From Chryseobacterium sp. (lineage in GTDB: Bacteria; Bacteroidota; Bacteroidia; Flavobacteriales; Weeksellaceae), in the NCBI GenBank assembly GCA_017989575.1, contig JAGNPP010000168.1, positions 1 through 5,811 of the forward strand: a DNA stretch of 5,811 bases. Direction: 5' to 3'. Below, piece by piece: positions 1 through 5,803 of the stretch (position 1 is the stretch's first letter; each line of letters begins with the position of its first letter). The notes beneath the pieces were generated by a model. The model was given only the letters and a program-made list of their open reading frames with translations, was not told where the DNA came from and did no database searches. Both the position numbers and the translations under genes were made by a program.

Positions 1-1632
1 GTTGTCCACCGTGTTGGAGCCTTCTAGGTTTTGATAATCCACAGTGACTTGAGAAAGTTCATTTCTCAAACCAACTTGGTAACCCACTTTCCCGATTTTA
101 CTTTTGAATTGACCATAGAATGCGTTGAACAATTCCTTGTAATTCGCATCATAAGTGTACAATCCTAAATATTGTAGAGTTGGATCTGCGGACGTGCTTT
201 CCTGCACGTTGTTATCGTAAGAATTATCATTGGAATCCAAACGGTAACCGGCCTCTAATTTGGAAATTTCCCCAATTGGTAATTCATAGTCAACTTTTGC
301 AACAATATTTTTGTTTCTAGTTCTTTGATTAATGATGTTTGCTAAGGATGAAACGGTACTGTAATTATCGAATTCCTTAATATCAGTATCATTGTAGGAT
401 CTGTTTCTTTGTAAGCTTAATGATAATGACAAATTCTGTCCTTTGTCATCAAATTTATGATCCAAACCGAAATCTCCTTGGAAAGCCAAGTTGTTATTAC
501 GCCCATTGTTTTGCCTTTGAGTGTAAGTGTTTGCAGCATTGAACAAGATGTAATTATAATCAATATTTCCAACATTGTCGCTATCAAACGTTCTTACAGT
601 TCCGGAAGCATTCACGGATGTTTTTTCATTAATGTCATAAACAATTCCCGCCGATGCATTGTAGTTACTGTTTTTATTTGTGATGACAGAATTTTGGTGA
701 GATTCTAATTCTTTTCCTGCAGTGGTAACATTGTTGTAATAATTATCATTTCTGCTCGTATTTTCAGATTCTCTGTATCCGCCTCCGCCATTTAGAAACC
801 AAGAGAATTTTCCCTTTCTCCAGCTAAGACTTGTATTAAGATTGGTTTGAGGTAGATAACCAAGCGTTCCGATCACACTTCCATTAAATCCTGTTTTTTT
901 ATTTTTCTTAAGGATGATATTCAAAATACCGGCAGTTCCGCTGGCTTCAAATTTCGAAGAAGGATTCGTAATCACTTCAATCTTTTCAATTTGATCTGCC
1001 GGGATAGCCTGCAAAGCATTTGCACCATCATCAATTCCAAGAAGTGCGGAAGGTTTTCCATTGATCAAAAATCTCACATTAGAACTTCCCCTCATAGAAA
1101 CTGTTCCGTCCGTATCCACAGAAACCGAAGGCACATTTTGCAAAACATCCTGCAAACTTCCACCTTTGCTCACCAAATCCTGAGAAGGATCGTAAGTTTT
1201 TTTATCGAGTTCTACTTTATAAGGTTTTGTAGTTGCCGCAGTAATTACAACACCTTGGATGTCCGTTGTGTTGTTCAGGTTTGCTTTTCCGTCAGACATA
1301 ATCACGAATGGCGCAATAGCTCCAGCTTTCGTAATCGCAACTGTTTTGGTGAATTTCTTATAATCTACAGCTTCGATAGTGACATCATAGTTTCCAGGAA
1401 CCAAATCCAATTTGTAATTCCCATCCACATCTGCCAAAACTGCGTCGCTAAATTGCGCATTTTGAGTATTCTTAAAAGTGACAGATGAATAGCCAACGCC
1501 ATCATTAGCGTCTTTTACATTTCCCGAAATATTCACTTTCTGCTGCGCCATCACAAAGCTGGCTGCTCCTATTGTCAAAGCTAAACCAAAAGCTCTCTTT
1601 TGAAATACACTTACAATTTCCGTTCGTTTCAT
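1..1632 (-). CDS. TonB-dependent-receptor-like outer-membrane beta-barrel protein, 3' end cut off by window edge
   Basis: 544 codons are open from the ATG at 1632 to the window edge; the rest of the barrel lies outside. Residues 1-29 form a signal peptide (basic start, hydrophobic core, then VMA|QQ). Residues 32-120 resemble a carboxypeptidase-regulatory-like beta-sandwich (ISGNVKD near its start, DVDGNYKLDLVPGNYDVTI later). Residues 127-245 fit a TonB receptor plug: GVVITA opens it like a TonB box, followed by LQDVLQNVPSVSVD, VSMRGSSNVRFLINGKPS, IEKIEVITNPSSKFEASGTA and GILNIILKK. From about 246 the protein is rich in Asn, Ser, Tyr and alternating aromatic strands, as expected for a barrel of the OMP_b-brl_3 type. 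It should sit in the outer membrane and take up an unknown substrate using TonB energy, or act as a related surface barrel. The ATG follows an A-rich leader (AAAAAATAAAAGA) and lies 33 bases after the mltG stop, so it may be co-transcribed. The family call is strong; the substrate cannot be named. Confidence 0.9.
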   Translation of the reverse strand, partial: MKRTEIVSVFQKRAFGLALTIGAASFVMAQQKVNISGNVKDANDGVGYSSVTFKNTQNAQFSDAVLADVDGNYKLDLVPGNYDVTIEAVDYKKFTKTVAITKAGAIAPFVIMSDGKANLNNTTDIQGVVITAATTKPYKVELDKKTYDPSQDLVSKGGSLQDVLQNVPSVSVDTDGTVSMRGSSNVRFLINGKPSALLGIDDGANALQAIPADQIEKIEVITNPSSKFEASGTAGILNIILKKNKKTGFNGSVIGTLGYLPQTNLNTSLSWRKGKFSWFLNGGGGYRESENTSRNDNYYNNVTTAGKELESHQNSVITNKNSNYNASAGIVYDINEKTSVNASGTVRTFDSDNVGNIDYNYILFNAANTYTQRQNNGRNNNLAFQGDFGLDHKFDDKGQNLSLSLSLQRNRSYNDTDIKEFDNYSTVSSLANIINQRTRNKNIVAKVDYELPIGEISKLEAGYRLDSNDNSYDNNVQESTSADPTLQYLGLYTYDANYKELFNAFYGQFKSKIGKVGYQVGLRNELSQVTVDYQNLEGSNTVDN

Positions 1633-1665
1633 TCTTTTATTTTTTACTGAGTCTATACTCTTTAT

Positions 1666-2691
1666 TTATTTTATTTGTTTGCTGTTCAGCCAGTCTTGAT
1701 AAGCTTTTGCATTTCTGGCGTGTTCCGCATCATTATCTGTGAATTTATGATAACCAAATCTTTCAGGATCGGCGCACATAAAAATGTAATTGTTGTTTTC
1801 CGCATCCAAAACTGCATTCAAAGAATTTTTGTCCACAATACAAATTGGTCCTGGCGGAATTCCTTTGTTCGCATAAGTGTTATATGGCGAAGGTTCTTTC
1901 AGATGTTTGTAATAAACCCGTTTTATCACTGTTTGAAAATTGCTCGCTTGTTTTACAGCATAGATTACCGTTGGGTCACTTTGCAATTTCATTCCTTTTT
2001 TATAACGATTCAAATACAGACCGGCAATTGTTCTCTGTTCATCGGGTTTTCCGCCAGATTCTTTATAAACGATAGAAGCCAAAGCATAGATTTGCTCTCT
2101 CGATAATCCGGATTGCTTTTCTTTCTCAATTTTTTCCGCAGTCCAAAAGGCTTTGTATTCATTGTCGAATTTCTCAAAAAATTCTTTCGGCGTCACAGTC
2201 CAGAAGAAATCATAAGTATTATTAAAGAAATATTTCTTGAGATCTTCTGCGTTTTTATAACCTTTATTAATGGCGATTTTATCCAATTCATTCGCAAATT
2301 TCGCTGAGTCGATTTCCGTCTTTTTAGAAACTCGCCCAATCATTTGATAAACATCATCAAAATCTTTGATTCTGAATGAATTCGGAGTTTGATTTCCTGC
2401 GAGAATCATATTTACGATTTCGCGGTTGTTCATTCCGGATTTCAATTCGTAGCGTCCAGCTTTGTAATTTTCAGCGAGGTTTTTATCTTCTGCAACACTG
2501 GTGAAGTAATCTTTATTTTTGATGAGAGGCGCAATCGAGTCAAAAATTTGCTGAGGTTTTGCATTGTGCGGAATCAAAATAAATCCGTCATTTTCCACAT
2601 TGTTCCCAGCATATTTATTGTAAAATCTAATCCCGAAAAATCCCAGAATTACGATGGCGACAACAAAAATTATTAGAATTATTTTTTTCAT
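1666..2691 (-). CDS. mltG: Endolytic murein transglycosylase MltG (YceG family)
   Basis: A 341-residue, complete protein of normal family length. Residues 3-22 form an N-terminal membrane anchor (IILIIFVVAIVILGFFG) with the body in the periplasm. The C-terminal half carries the YceG/MltG signatures: LASIVYKES at 204-212, DEQRTIAGLYLNR at 217-229, MKLQSDPTVIYA at 234-245, SPYNTYANKGIPPGPI at 268-283, and a closing segment with FGYHKFTDNDAEH at 322-334. Members cleave the glycan strand of nascent peptidoglycan inside the chain, leaving anhydro ends and limiting strand length. E211 is the probable catalytic glutamate by my alignment to the E. coli LASIVEKET motif. The position two before it is Tyr209 where E. 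coli has Glu, which suggests that first Glu is not essential. The gene lies 64 bases downstream of dapF, also a cell-wall gene, on the same strand. That gap is AT-rich and holds only a weak 6-bp hairpin (2734-2749). No clear promoter or ribosome binding site is visible; the start is supported by the anchor beginning right at it. Confidence 0.95.
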   Translation of the reverse strand: MKKIILIIFVVAIVILGFFGIRFYNKYAGNNVENDGFILIPHNAKPQQIFDSIAPLIKNKDYFTSVAEDKNLAENYKAGRYELKSGMNNREIVNMILAGNQTPNSFRIKDFDDVYQMIGRVSKKTEIDSAKFANELDKIAINKGYKNAEDLKKYFFNNTYDFFWTVTPKEFFEKFDNEYKAFWTAEKIEKEKQSGLSREQIYALASIVYKESGGKPDEQRTIAGLYLNRYKKGMKLQSDPTVIYAVKQASNFQTVIKRVYYKHLKEPSPYNTYANKGIPPGPICIVDKNSLNAVLDAENNNYIFMCADPERFGYHKFTDNDAEHARNAKAYQDWLNSKQIK

Positions 2692-2755
2692 AGTTTAAAA
2701 AAGTAAAAGAGATTCAGAATTTTAAAAATCTTTTAATAGTTTTCTATTATTTTTA

Positions 2756-3556
2756 TTAAATAGAAATTGTTCCGCTAAAAACCTGACTTGCTGGTCCTTC
2801 CAGCCAAATGTCACTAAATCCCGCTCCATTTTTCTCTGCATAAACTTTCAATTTTCCACCCAAAACCTTGACTGCAACGGAAGTTTGATTGTTTTTATCC
2901 ATAAAAGTTAAAGCCGAAGCCGTAACGCCTGTTCCGCAACTGTAAGTTTCATCCTCCACGCCACGCTCGTAAGTTCTCACGAAAATCTCTTTATCAGACA
3001 AGGCTTCCACAAAGTTCACATTGATTCCTTCTGCTTTGTAAGTCGGAGAATTGCGGATTTCGTTACCATTTTTGAAAACATTATAATTATTTAACATTTC
3101 CACATATTTCACATAATGTGGCGAACCAGTGTTCATCACAAGATCTTCTCCATCAGTATTAATATCAATAACATCAATCATTTTAAGCTTCACAATTCCA
3201 TTTTTGATTTCCGCTTTATGAAGTCCATCGATCGCGTCAAAAGTCGTTTGATCTTCGAAGATGTCAAGGAAATGAGCAAACGCCACGATGCATCTTCCGC
3301 CGTTTCCGCACATTGTACTTTCGTTTCCGTCAGAATTAAAATACACCATTTTGAAATCCGATTTTTCATCTCCCTTTAGGGTCGGGGAATCATCATTTTC
3401 AAGAAGAATCAAGCCGTCTCCGCCAATTCCGAAACGTCGGTCGCAGAGTTTTTCGATGAGTTCTGTGCTTTTTGGAAATTCGAGGTCGCGGTTGTCGATC
3501 ATTACGAAATCATTTCCGGTTCCTTGGTATTTATAAAATTTGATTTGTTTGTTCAT
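2756..3556 (-). CDS. dapF: Diaminopimelate epimerase DapF
   Basis: A 266-residue cytoplasmic enzyme that interconverts LL- and meso-diaminopimelate, the late step giving the peptidoglycan cross-linking residue and the lysine precursor. The PLP-independent two-cysteine active site is intact: C83 in MCGNGGRC and C207 in YSCGTG. Other family motifs are KYQGTGNDFVMIDNRD (9-24), RRFGIGGDG (40-48), NTGSPHYV (142-149) and YERGVEDETYSCGTG (196-210). The frame stays open upstream to a TTG at 3625, which would add 23 residues. I chose the ATG at 3556 because DapF proteins normally begin only a few residues before the KYQGTGNDF motif, and the added segment is polar with no family resemblance. No good Shine-Dalgarno sequence is seen, as is usual in Bacteroidota. 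It is first in the minus-strand run dapF-mltG-receptor. I found no convincing TAnnTTTG box ahead of it. Confidence 0.96.
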   Translation of the reverse strand: MNKQIKFYKYQGTGNDFVMIDNRDLEFPKSTELIEKLCDRRFGIGGDGLILLENDDSPTLKGDEKSDFKMVYFNSDGNESTMCGNGGRCIVAFAHFLDIFEDQTTFDAIDGLHKAEIKNGIVKLKMIDVIDINTDGEDLVMNTGSPHYVKYVEMLNNYNVFKNGNEIRNSPTYKAEGINVNFVEALSDKEIFVRTYERGVEDETYSCGTGVTASALTFMDKNNQTSVAVKVLGGKLKVYAEKNGAGFSDIWLEGPASQVFSGTISI

Positions 3557-3766
3557 AGTTGTTTCATTTTCAGACAGAACGCGAGTTGCTCTTCGGTTTT
3601 GTTTAATTTTCTGAATATTAGTCAATTAATAATTTTTCACTTGCAAAAATCAAGCCCGTAAAATTAATCTTTTTAACGACAATTTAATCTTGATATTTGT
3701 TATTTAAATTAAATCTAAAATGATGTTGAATTAGACTATTTTATTTTACATTTCTAAAGTTTTATT
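3557..3766. other. AT-rich intergenic stretch upstream of dapF
   Basis: This is the dapF-proximal part of the 400-base divergent gap between dapF and the sigma-factor gene. I see no supported gene, RNA or riboswitch in it. The dapF frame stays open through 3557-3625 from a TTG, but that extension is unlikely to be translated. The dapF promoter should lie here, yet the nearest match to the Bacteroidota -7 element on the minus strand is only TAATTTTA (3666 down to 3659), one base off consensus and without a well-spaced TTG upstream. I therefore do not call it as a promoter. Confidence 0.5.
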
Positions 3767-3881
3767 AACCACAGAGAAACATAGTTTTTTTATAAAGAAT
3801 TAAGGTCAAATAGTGAGAGCCGTAGCTTTATTTTATCTTTTTCACGGCAAATATTTTTCTTTTCTATGTGCCTATGTGGTT
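3767..3881. repeat. 115-base element with imperfect 18-base terminal inverted repeats, probably an interspersed intergenic repeat
   Basis: The left end AACCACAGAGAAACATAG (3767-3784) and the reverse complement of the right end CTATGTGCCTATGTGGTT (3864-3881) match at 15 of 18 positions. The right arm also contains CTATGTG twice in tandem. The AT-rich interior has a smaller possible stem, GCCGT (3819-3823) with ACGGC (3844-3848). There is no open reading frame inside, and it sits wholly between genes. From memory, intergenic sequences ending in CTATGTGGTT are common in Chryseobacterium-type genomes, so this is probably one copy of a REP-like or MITE-like family. No second copy is present in this window, so the dispersed nature is inference. 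No target-site duplication is obvious. Confidence 0.6.
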
Positions 3882-3915
3882 CGATTATTTTAAACAAACT
3901 TTATAGAATTTTTCA

Positions 3916-3942
3916 ATCTTTTAATTGTCTTATCTTTTAATT
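3916..3942 (+). repeat. Two perfect 11-base direct repeats upstream of the sigma-factor promoter
   Basis: ATCTTTTAATT occurs at 3916-3926 and again at 3932-3942, with starts 16 bases apart. The core ATCTTT returns at 3953-3958 inside the -7 box. A longer overlapping match, CTTATCTTT, occurs at 3929-3937 and 3950-3958, exactly 21 bases apart. In AT-rich DNA some of this could be chance, but the clustering just ahead of the promoter box makes a regulator site or a duplicated promoter element possible. Confidence 0.45.
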
Positions 3943-3959
3943 TATATGCCTTATCTTTG
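3925..3959 (+). promoter_or_regulatory. Bacteroidota-type promoter for the sigma factor-lipA pair
   Basis: TATCTTTG at 3952-3959 is an exact match to the Bacteroidota -7 element TAnnTTTG. The best -33 candidate is the TTG at 3925-3927, 24 bases before the -7 box, somewhat longer than usual. The -7 box is strong and the -33 weak. Transcription should begin around 3963-3966, leaving a leader of only about 6-9 bases before the ATG at 3972. Confidence 0.6.
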
Positions 3960-3971
3960 TTCGTCGAAAAA

Positions 3972-4529
3972 ATGAAAGAAGATCAGTTACTCACACTCAT
4001 CCTAAAAGCCAGAGACAAAGATCAAAAGGCTCAGACACAACTCATTAATTCTTTTTGGGTGGATGTCTTTTCTTTTGTGATGAACAAAGTGAAGGACGAG
4101 AATGATGCAGATGAGATCACAGTTTCGGTATTTTCGAAGGTGCTGAATAAGTTAGATCTTTTCGATCCCAGCTTTCAGTTCAAGACTTGGATTCTGACGA
4201 TTGCTCAAAATACAATCATCGATTTCTGGAGAAAGAAAAGCCGAGAAAACGAAGATCCAAACGCCAACTTGCAGGATTTGAAAAACGAATTTGCAAGATC
4301 ACCGGAAGAATTATTGATTTCTGAAGAAGATCAGCAAAAGATCATTCAAATCATCGAAACGATGGATGCGAAAAATCAAGACATCATTCGACTCAGGTTT
4401 TTCGAGGAAAAAAGCATCAAAGAAATTGCAGAAGAACTCAATCTTTCTGTAGCCAATACAAAAGTGAGAATAATGCGAGCCAAAAAGATCTTGGCCGAAT
4501 TGTTAAAAGAAGACGAAACCGATTTTTAA
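3972..4529 (+). CDS. ECF-type RNA polymerase sigma-70 family factor
   Basis: A 185-residue protein with the two-domain layout of extracytoplasmic-function sigma factors. Region 2 spans about 20-90 and includes DADEITVSVFSKVLNKL (45-61, core-RNA-polymerase-binding part) and FKTWILTIAQNTIIDFWRKK (70-89, the -10-recognising helix). Region 4 spans about 118-179, with the helix-turn-helix KSIKEIAEELNLSVANTKVR (137-156) followed by MRAKKILAELL. There is no region 1 or 3 and no extra C-terminal sensing domain. It would direct RNA polymerase to an alternative promoter set. The frame opens at a TTG at 3957, but I prefer the ATG at 3972: the TTG lies inside the -7 box, and the N-terminus MKEDQLLTLILKARDKDQKA fits the family start. 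The stop is 13 bases before lipA, implying co-transcription. No anti-sigma gene adjoins it, so how it is controlled is not visible. Subfamily and target genes are unknown. Confidence 0.92.
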   Translation: MKEDQLLTLILKARDKDQKAQTQLINSFWVDVFSFVMNKVKDENDADEITVSVFSKVLNKLDLFDPSFQFKTWILTIAQNTIIDFWRKKSRENEDPNANLQDLKNEFARSPEELLISEEDQQKIIQIIETMDAKNQDIIRLRFFEEKSIKEIAEELNLSVANTKVRIMRAKKILAELLKEDETDF

Positions 4530-4542
4530 ATTTAAGATCAAA

Positions 4543-5412
4543 ATGGAGGATTTAATTCAACAAGATACAGTCATTCAAAAACCAAAATGGATCCGCGTAA
4601 AATTGCCGACTGGTAAGAATTACCGTGAGCTGAGACATTTAGTAGATAAATATAAGCTGAACACCATTTGCCAAAGTGGAAGTTGTCCAAATATGGGCGA
4701 ATGTTGGGGCGAAGGCACGGCTACGTTTATGATCCTCGGAAATATCTGCACCAGAAGTTGTGGTTTCTGTGGCGTGAAAACCGGAAAACCTTTGGATGTG
4801 AATTGGGACGAACCAGAAAAAGTAGCACGTTCTATCAAATTAATGAAAATCAAACACGCGGTTTTGACTTCTGTTGACCGCGATGATTTGAAAGATATGG
4901 GTTCGATTCTTTGGGGCGAAACGGTGAATGCTGTTCGTAGAATATCTCCAGGAACCACGATGGAAACTTTGATTCCAGATTTTCAGGGCATCACAAAACA
5001 CCTTGACAGAATGATCGAAGTGGCTCCGGAAGTGATCTCTCACAATATGGAAACCGTAAAACGTTTGACCAGAGAAGTGAGAATCCAAGCAAAATACGAA
5101 CGCAGTCTGGAAGTTCTTAGATATTTGAAAGAAGCCGGACAAAACAGAACCAAAACTGGAGTAATGTTAGGTCTTGGAGAAACAAGAGACGAAGTTTTCC
5201 AAACCATTGAAGATATTAGAAATGCAAATGTGGATGTAATTACAATGGGACAATATCTTCAGCCAACCAAAAAACACCTTCCTGTAAAAAGCTTCATCAC
5301 GCCAGAACAGTTTGACGAGTATGGCGATTTTGCAAGAAGCTTAGGTTTCCGTCACGTGGAAAGTTCACCTTTGGTAAGGAGTTCTTATCACGCAGAGAAA
5401 CATATTCACTAA
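4543..5412 (+). CDS. lipA: Lipoyl synthase LipA (radical SAM)
   Basis: A 289-residue cytoplasmic enzyme that inserts two sulfur atoms into octanoyl chains on lipoyl domains, maturing the 2-oxoacid dehydrogenases and the glycine-cleavage H protein. Both iron-sulfur sites are intact. The auxiliary cluster cysteines are C43, C48 and C54 (CQSGSCPNMGEC), and the radical-SAM CX3CX2C cysteines are C69, C73 and C76 (CTRSCGFC). The family C-terminal RSSYHAE is at 279-285, where a serine ligates the auxiliary cluster that is sacrificed as sulfur donor. Further conserved segments are LTSVDRDDL (108-116), ISHNMETV (165-172), KTGVMLGLGE (194-203) and MGQYLQPTKKHLPV (225-238). The length is normal. The start follows the sigma-factor stop by 13 bases, with an A-rich leader and no clear Shine-Dalgarno sequence. 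No lipB or other lipoate gene is in view. Expression is probably set by the promoter ahead of the sigma gene. Confidence 0.98.
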   Translation: MEDLIQQDTVIQKPKWIRVKLPTGKNYRELRHLVDKYKLNTICQSGSCPNMGECWGEGTATFMILGNICTRSCGFCGVKTGKPLDVNWDEPEKVARSIKLMKIKHAVLTSVDRDDLKDMGSILWGETVNAVRRISPGTTMETLIPDFQGITKHLDRMIEVAPEVISHNMETVKRLTREVRIQAKYERSLEVLRYLKEAGQNRTKTGVMLGLGETRDEVFQTIEDIRNANVDVITMGQYLQPTKKHLPVKSFITPEQFDEYGDFARSLGFRHVESSPLVRSSYHAEKHIH

Positions 5413-5436
5413 GATTTTTATCAGTTTTAAAATATA

Positions 5437-5461
5437 AAAAGACTCCTATATGGAGTCTTTT
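5437..5461. terminator. Bidirectional intrinsic terminator between lipA and the convergent small gene
   Basis: AAAAGACTCC (5437-5446) and GGAGTCTTTT (5452-5461) form a perfect 10-bp stem around a five-base TATAT loop. Reading rightward from lipA, four T residues (5458-5461) close the stem and then ACTG follows, so the U-tract is short. Reading leftward, the stem ends in TTTT and runs on into TATATTTT, a better tract. The hairpin therefore fits the minus-strand small gene best while also closing lipA. It overlaps the last codons and stop of that small gene. Confidence 0.85.
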
Positions 5462-5634
5462 ACTGTTTGTTCTACTGGTTCTATGTTTTCGGTTTTGTTC
5501 ATTTGTTCCACTTGTTTTGGGAGGAACATCATATAACCGAAATAACCTAAAAGGAATAATGCCACAATTACAATAATTGCAATCATCGGTCCTTTGTTGG
5601 TCTGGCTGTCTGGTTTTGGAATATCTGATCTCAT
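5446..5634 (-). CDS. Small single-pass membrane protein of unknown function
   Basis: A complete 62-residue frame. Residues 1-16 are polar with basic residues (MRSDIPKPDSQTNKGP). Residues 17-38 form one hydrophobic helix (IAIIVIVALFLLGYFGYMMF). Residues 39-62 are polar and mixed-charge, ending in VKDSI. I do not recognise a family. The evidence that it is real is contextual: an exact TAnnTTTG box at 5666-5659 places a short leader of about 20 bases before the ATG at 5634, and a terminator hairpin sits exactly at its stop. The chain is too long before the hydrophobic part, and lacks an obvious cleavage or lipobox site, for a typical signal peptide. It is therefore more likely an inner-membrane anchor protein; orientation is uncertain. 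Convergent with lipA, so no operon partner is seen. Confidence 0.75.
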   Translation of the reverse strand: MRSDIPKPDSQTNKGPMIAIIVIVALFLLGYFGYMMFLPKQVEQMNKTENIEPVEQTVKDSI

Positions 5635-5658
5635 AGCTTGATTTTTTTTAATCTATTG

Positions 5659-5666
5659 CAAAACTA
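5659..5666 (-). promoter_or_regulatory. -7 promoter element for the small membrane-protein gene
   Basis: Reading leftward, TAGTTTTG (5666 to 5659) matches TAnnTTTG exactly. It lies 24 bases ahead of the ATG at 5634, a reasonable distance. No TTG or TTTG is found at the expected -33 spacing upstream, so only the -7 half supports it. Confidence 0.5.
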
Positions 5667-5760
5667 ATGCCTCATTGTTATTTGAATAATTTTAAAGAGA
5701 TTAATTTGTTATTTATAAAAATTACAAGGGTTTCGTTTCTGAAATATATGATTTTTGAAA

Positions 5761-5786
5761 TTAACCCCATATATTTGCAGGGTTAA
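5761..5786. promoter_or_regulatory. Perfect 7-base dyad flanking a promoter box, possible operator
   Basis: TTAACCC (5761-5767) and GGGTTAA (5780-5786) are exact inverted copies separated by 12 bases, and that spacer contains the -7 element at 5770-5777. A dimeric regulator bound there would cover the promoter box and the probable start site. No protein can be assigned. Confidence 0.4.
5770..5777 (+). promoter_or_regulatory. -7 promoter element for the gene starting at 5804
   Basis: TATATTTG matches TAnnTTTG exactly and lies 26 bases before the ATG at 5804, implying a leader of roughly 20 bases. A TTTG at 5754-5757 is only 12 bases upstream, too close for a normal -33 element, so the upstream half is not convincing. 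Confidence 0.6.
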
Positions 5787-5803
5787 AAATTAAAATCATT
5801 AAA

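Noticed and set aside
991..1488. 165-codon open frame on the plus strand
   Set aside because: It lies wholly antisense to the receptor gene's regulatory-like and plug domains. Its translation is rich in Cys, Arg, Ile and Ser with no family look, typical of a shadow frame.
1649..1660. GAGT-CTAT-ACTC dyad in the mltG-receptor gap as a terminator or operator
   Set aside because: It has only four base pairs, no extension and no T-tract of note; likely chance.
1675..2676. Several plus-strand open frames opposite mltG
   Set aside because: The minus-strand frame carries all the MltG motifs. The antisense frames are Phe- and Ile-rich shadows produced by Lys- and Asn-rich coding.
2734..2749. Hairpin TAATAG-TTTT-CTATTA between dapF and mltG as a terminator
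   Set aside because: The stem is 6 bp with only one G-C pair, so it is too weak to call in such AT-rich DNA.
3557..3625. 23-residue N-terminal extension of DapF from a TTG codon
   Set aside because: DapF proteins start just ahead of the KYQGTGNDF motif. The extension is polar, lacks family similarity and begins at a poor start codon.
3957..3971. TTG start five codons before the sigma-factor ATG
   Set aside because: The TTG is part of the promoter -7 box, so it would lie upstream of the expected transcript start.
4620..5142. Minus-strand open frames opposite lipA
   Set aside because: They are antisense to strongly supported lipA sequence and their translations show no domain features or plausible starts.
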